NCBI GenBank assembly: GCA_016713025.1
Contig: JADJPZ010000004.1
Span: forward strand, 2,666,001-2,730,000
Reading direction: 5' to 3'
Source: Saprospiraceae bacterium
GTDB taxonomy: Bacteria; Bacteroidota; Bacteroidia; Chitinophagales; Saprospiraceae
DNA: 64,000 nucleotides
A program made the position numbers and the translations under genes. Shown in pieces: positions 62,477-64,000 of this stretch; the stretch's first letter is position 1, and each line of letters begins with the position of its first letter. Under the pieces are notes generated by a model. It was not told the origin of the DNA. It saw nothing but the letters and a program-made list of their open reading frames with translations, and made no database searches.

Positions 62477-64000
62477 TTATTTATTTCCTGATAAAGTCAG
62501 GATAACATTTTCATAAAAAGTTCGATATCCAACGGATGATCTGTCGCTAAGCATTTTTCGATAATTTGCCTGTGAGATTGGCAGCACATCAAAAGTATAT
62601 TCGGCATTATTTGAAAATTCACTTTTATCTTTTATGGCCTTATTTGCATACTCAATCGCTTTTTCTTCATTTTCAAACTTTCTCACCAGAATTATTTGGG
62701 TGTTTTCTTCGATATTAAGTGTGGCATCTCCTTGCTGTAAACGCTCAGTTTTAAAATGTTTTTTATTATACTCTGATACTGCTACCTTAAGATTGGTGTA
62801 TTTTGTTTCATCAATGTTGTATGTGATCACAATGGAATAGTGAGTGACATTCGTTTCTCTTTCGTATTTATTGTCCACATCCTTTACAGTTGTAAAAGCG
62901 GATTGGTCTCCTCCGAGTAATCGCATTATTTCCCTTGCTTTCAGGTGTTCAGGTGTGTTGGGATAGTTGCTTATCACCTCATTCAAGCCTCTGATATATG
63001 CGTCCTTTCCGCCTTGTCCCCCCATACACATAGCTTTGAGTAACATAATTTTGGCGTGATAATTATGATTTTCACCTGCAACTTCAGGAGTTTTATCCAG
63101 CAGTGCTACAGCTTCTGCATATTTTCCGGATTCAAAAAGTGTATATGCTGATTTGTAATGCTGATCTGTTTTGTCTGTAACACCTCCTGATTTATTAATA
63201 TCATTAGCATTGTCCAATATAGCATTATAGTTAGATTGAGGGTGTTTGGATGATAGTCTATTTTTATATTCCTCAGCTTTTGATTTATTGCCCAAATCCA
63301 TGTAGTCAAGGTACAAATAGAAAAACGACTCAGCTTCATTTGTTGTAGTACCAAATCTTGAATTCATATTTTCAAGGGTCGATGCAGATTTACTGTAATT
63401 TTCGATCTTATCTCTGAACAACTTTCCAAGAGTGAACATGCTATTCATAAGACGGTCATTTGTCTCTTGTTTCTTAATGGGATTTGTGGGTAATTCACGA
63501 AGAAATCTTTCATACTCTTCCACATTGGCGATATCAGGTGGAGTGCCGCTTGATTCAGCTATTTTATTAGTATTATTATCTTCTCCTGAAGATATACTTC
63601 TTGCACTCCTTCTCCAGTCATCATTCAGCGCTCTTTTACCCCATATTTTTTCAAAACTCTCTTTGCCCTGTGTCTTTGTATTTTTGTTGTAAGCAAAAAA
63701 TGAACTCTGTCCGAAATCTATATTGCCGAAATTATCAAATAGATTTTTTGTCACAATATTCCCACTACCTGACAATGTTTGTTTTTTCTGATTTCTGGCT
63801 AAATATGGTGGGATGGCCTTTTTTCTTTCATCTGCTGACAAGGATACAAAATACAACAAAGTATCCTGATAATTTATATTTTCGATATTAGTAGCTATAT
63901 CCTTTAGATTATTAGCCAGTTTTTGCACCTGAATGTATCTGGAATCAGCGACTGGCAGATTAGCCAGGGTCGAATCGTAGTAAGCTGATGCTTCAAGGTA
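62477..64000 (-). CDS. SprE/PorW-like T9SS lipoprotein, C-terminal part
   Basis: The gene enters from the right edge; at least 507 residues are seen. After a helical region come SSFFAYNKNTKTQGKESFEK and WGKRALNDDWRRSARS, the segment characteristic of SprE/PorW gliding and type IX secretion proteins, then TPR-like repeats (FFYLYLDYMDLGNKSKAEEY, SAYTLFESGKYAEAVALLDK) and a C-terminal SPOR-like region (YSIVITYNIDETKYTNLKVAV). The GTG at 63928 is internal, since the same frame stays open and protein-like up to the edge. It ends in line with nadB. Confidence 0.75.
   Translation of the reverse strand, partial: YLEASAYYDSTLANLPVADSRYIQVQKLANNLKDIATNIENINYQDTLLYFVSLSADERKKAIPPYLARNQKKQTLSGSGNIVTKNLFDNFGNIDFGQSSFFAYNKNTKTQGKESFEKIWGKRALNDDWRRSARSISSGEDNNTNKIAESSGTPPDIANVEEYERFLRELPTNPIKKQETNDRLMNSMFTLGKLFRDKIENYSKSASTLENMNSRFGTTTNEAESFFYLYLDYMDLGNKSKAEEYKNRLSSKHPQSNYNAILDNANDINKSGGVTDKTDQHYKSAYTLFESGKYAEAVALLDKTPEVAGENHNYHAKIMLLKAMCMGGQGGKDAYIRGLNEVISNYPNTPEHLKAREIMRLLGGDQSAFTTVKDVDNKYERETNVTHYSIVITYNIDETKYTNLKVAVSEYNKKHFKTERLQQGDATLNIEENTQIILVRKFENEEKAIEYANKAIKDKSEFSNNAEYTFDVLPISQANYRKMLSDRSSVGYRTFYENVILTLSGNK

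Overview
The window is an AT-rich chromosomal segment from a member of the Bacteroidota, probably a Saprospiria-like lineage (inference). The phylum call rests on several things seen together: Bacteroidota-type promoters (a -7 box TAnnTTTG, sometimes with a -33 TTG about 19-20 bases upstream), a MurF-alanine racemase fusion, a Rho factor with a long charged N-terminal extension, a type IX secretion C-terminal tail on a large FG-GAP protein, a SprE/PorW-like T9SS lipoprotein at the right edge, a DUF6089 barrel protein and three ECF sigma/anti-sigma modules. No tRNA, rRNA or CRISPR array was seen.

Layout. 0-6 kb: start of an M14 carboxypeptidase, a 2Fe-2S ferredoxin, a DUF433/PIN-like toxin-antitoxin cassette bracketed by a duplicated ferredoxin 3' end, a BASS transporter, a serine hydrolase, a flavin reductase and a PD40 beta-propeller lipoprotein. 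6-11 kb: a repeat-rich zone with MITE-like elements around a GlsB-type membrane protein, a TPR-like protein, a CPBP protease and a TetA-like MFS pump. 12-21 kb: YtxH protein, glycosyltransferase abutting recQ, DUF6089 barrel, subtilase, a complete IS4-type element with 5-bp target duplication, and a YfiT/DinB enzyme. 21-29 kb: ABC-F protein, ECF sigma module, MurF-Alr and PurD. 29-44 kb: a split Rpn-type nuclease gene, a thioredoxin-like protein, a giant BNR-repeat protein, a second ECF module, outer-membrane proteins, a T9SS cargo protein, TadA and GuaB. 44-56 kb: a candidate structured RNA, TrpS, a third ECF module, RnpA/RpmH, Rho, SerS, YugP-type protease and Frr, then a repeat cluster. 56-64 kb: DUF4407 and MarC membrane proteins, a NadB operon with two membrane proteins, and the SprE/PorW-like gene.

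Most genes are housekeeping or typical of Bacteroidota. The distinctive parts are the small mobile and repeat elements: at least three MITE-like families with terminal inverted repeats, one larger dispersed repeat, and the precisely delimited IS. Others are the cassette insertion next to the ferredoxin gene, a guaB promoter that leaves almost no 5' leader, and a strong promoter-plus-terminator unit with no ORF.

At least six genes (PD40 lipoprotein, recQ, subtilase, murF-alr, thioredoxin-like, anti-sigma factor) are each broken by what looks like one missing base, in each case placeable in an A/T homopolymer. The uniform pattern points to sequencing or assembly error more than to true pseudogenes, so these are annotated as whole genes with a frameshift. 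No clearly new multi-gene system was found; the candidates most worth following are the RNA at about 44.3-44.5 kb, the toxin-antitoxin insertion and the MITE families.
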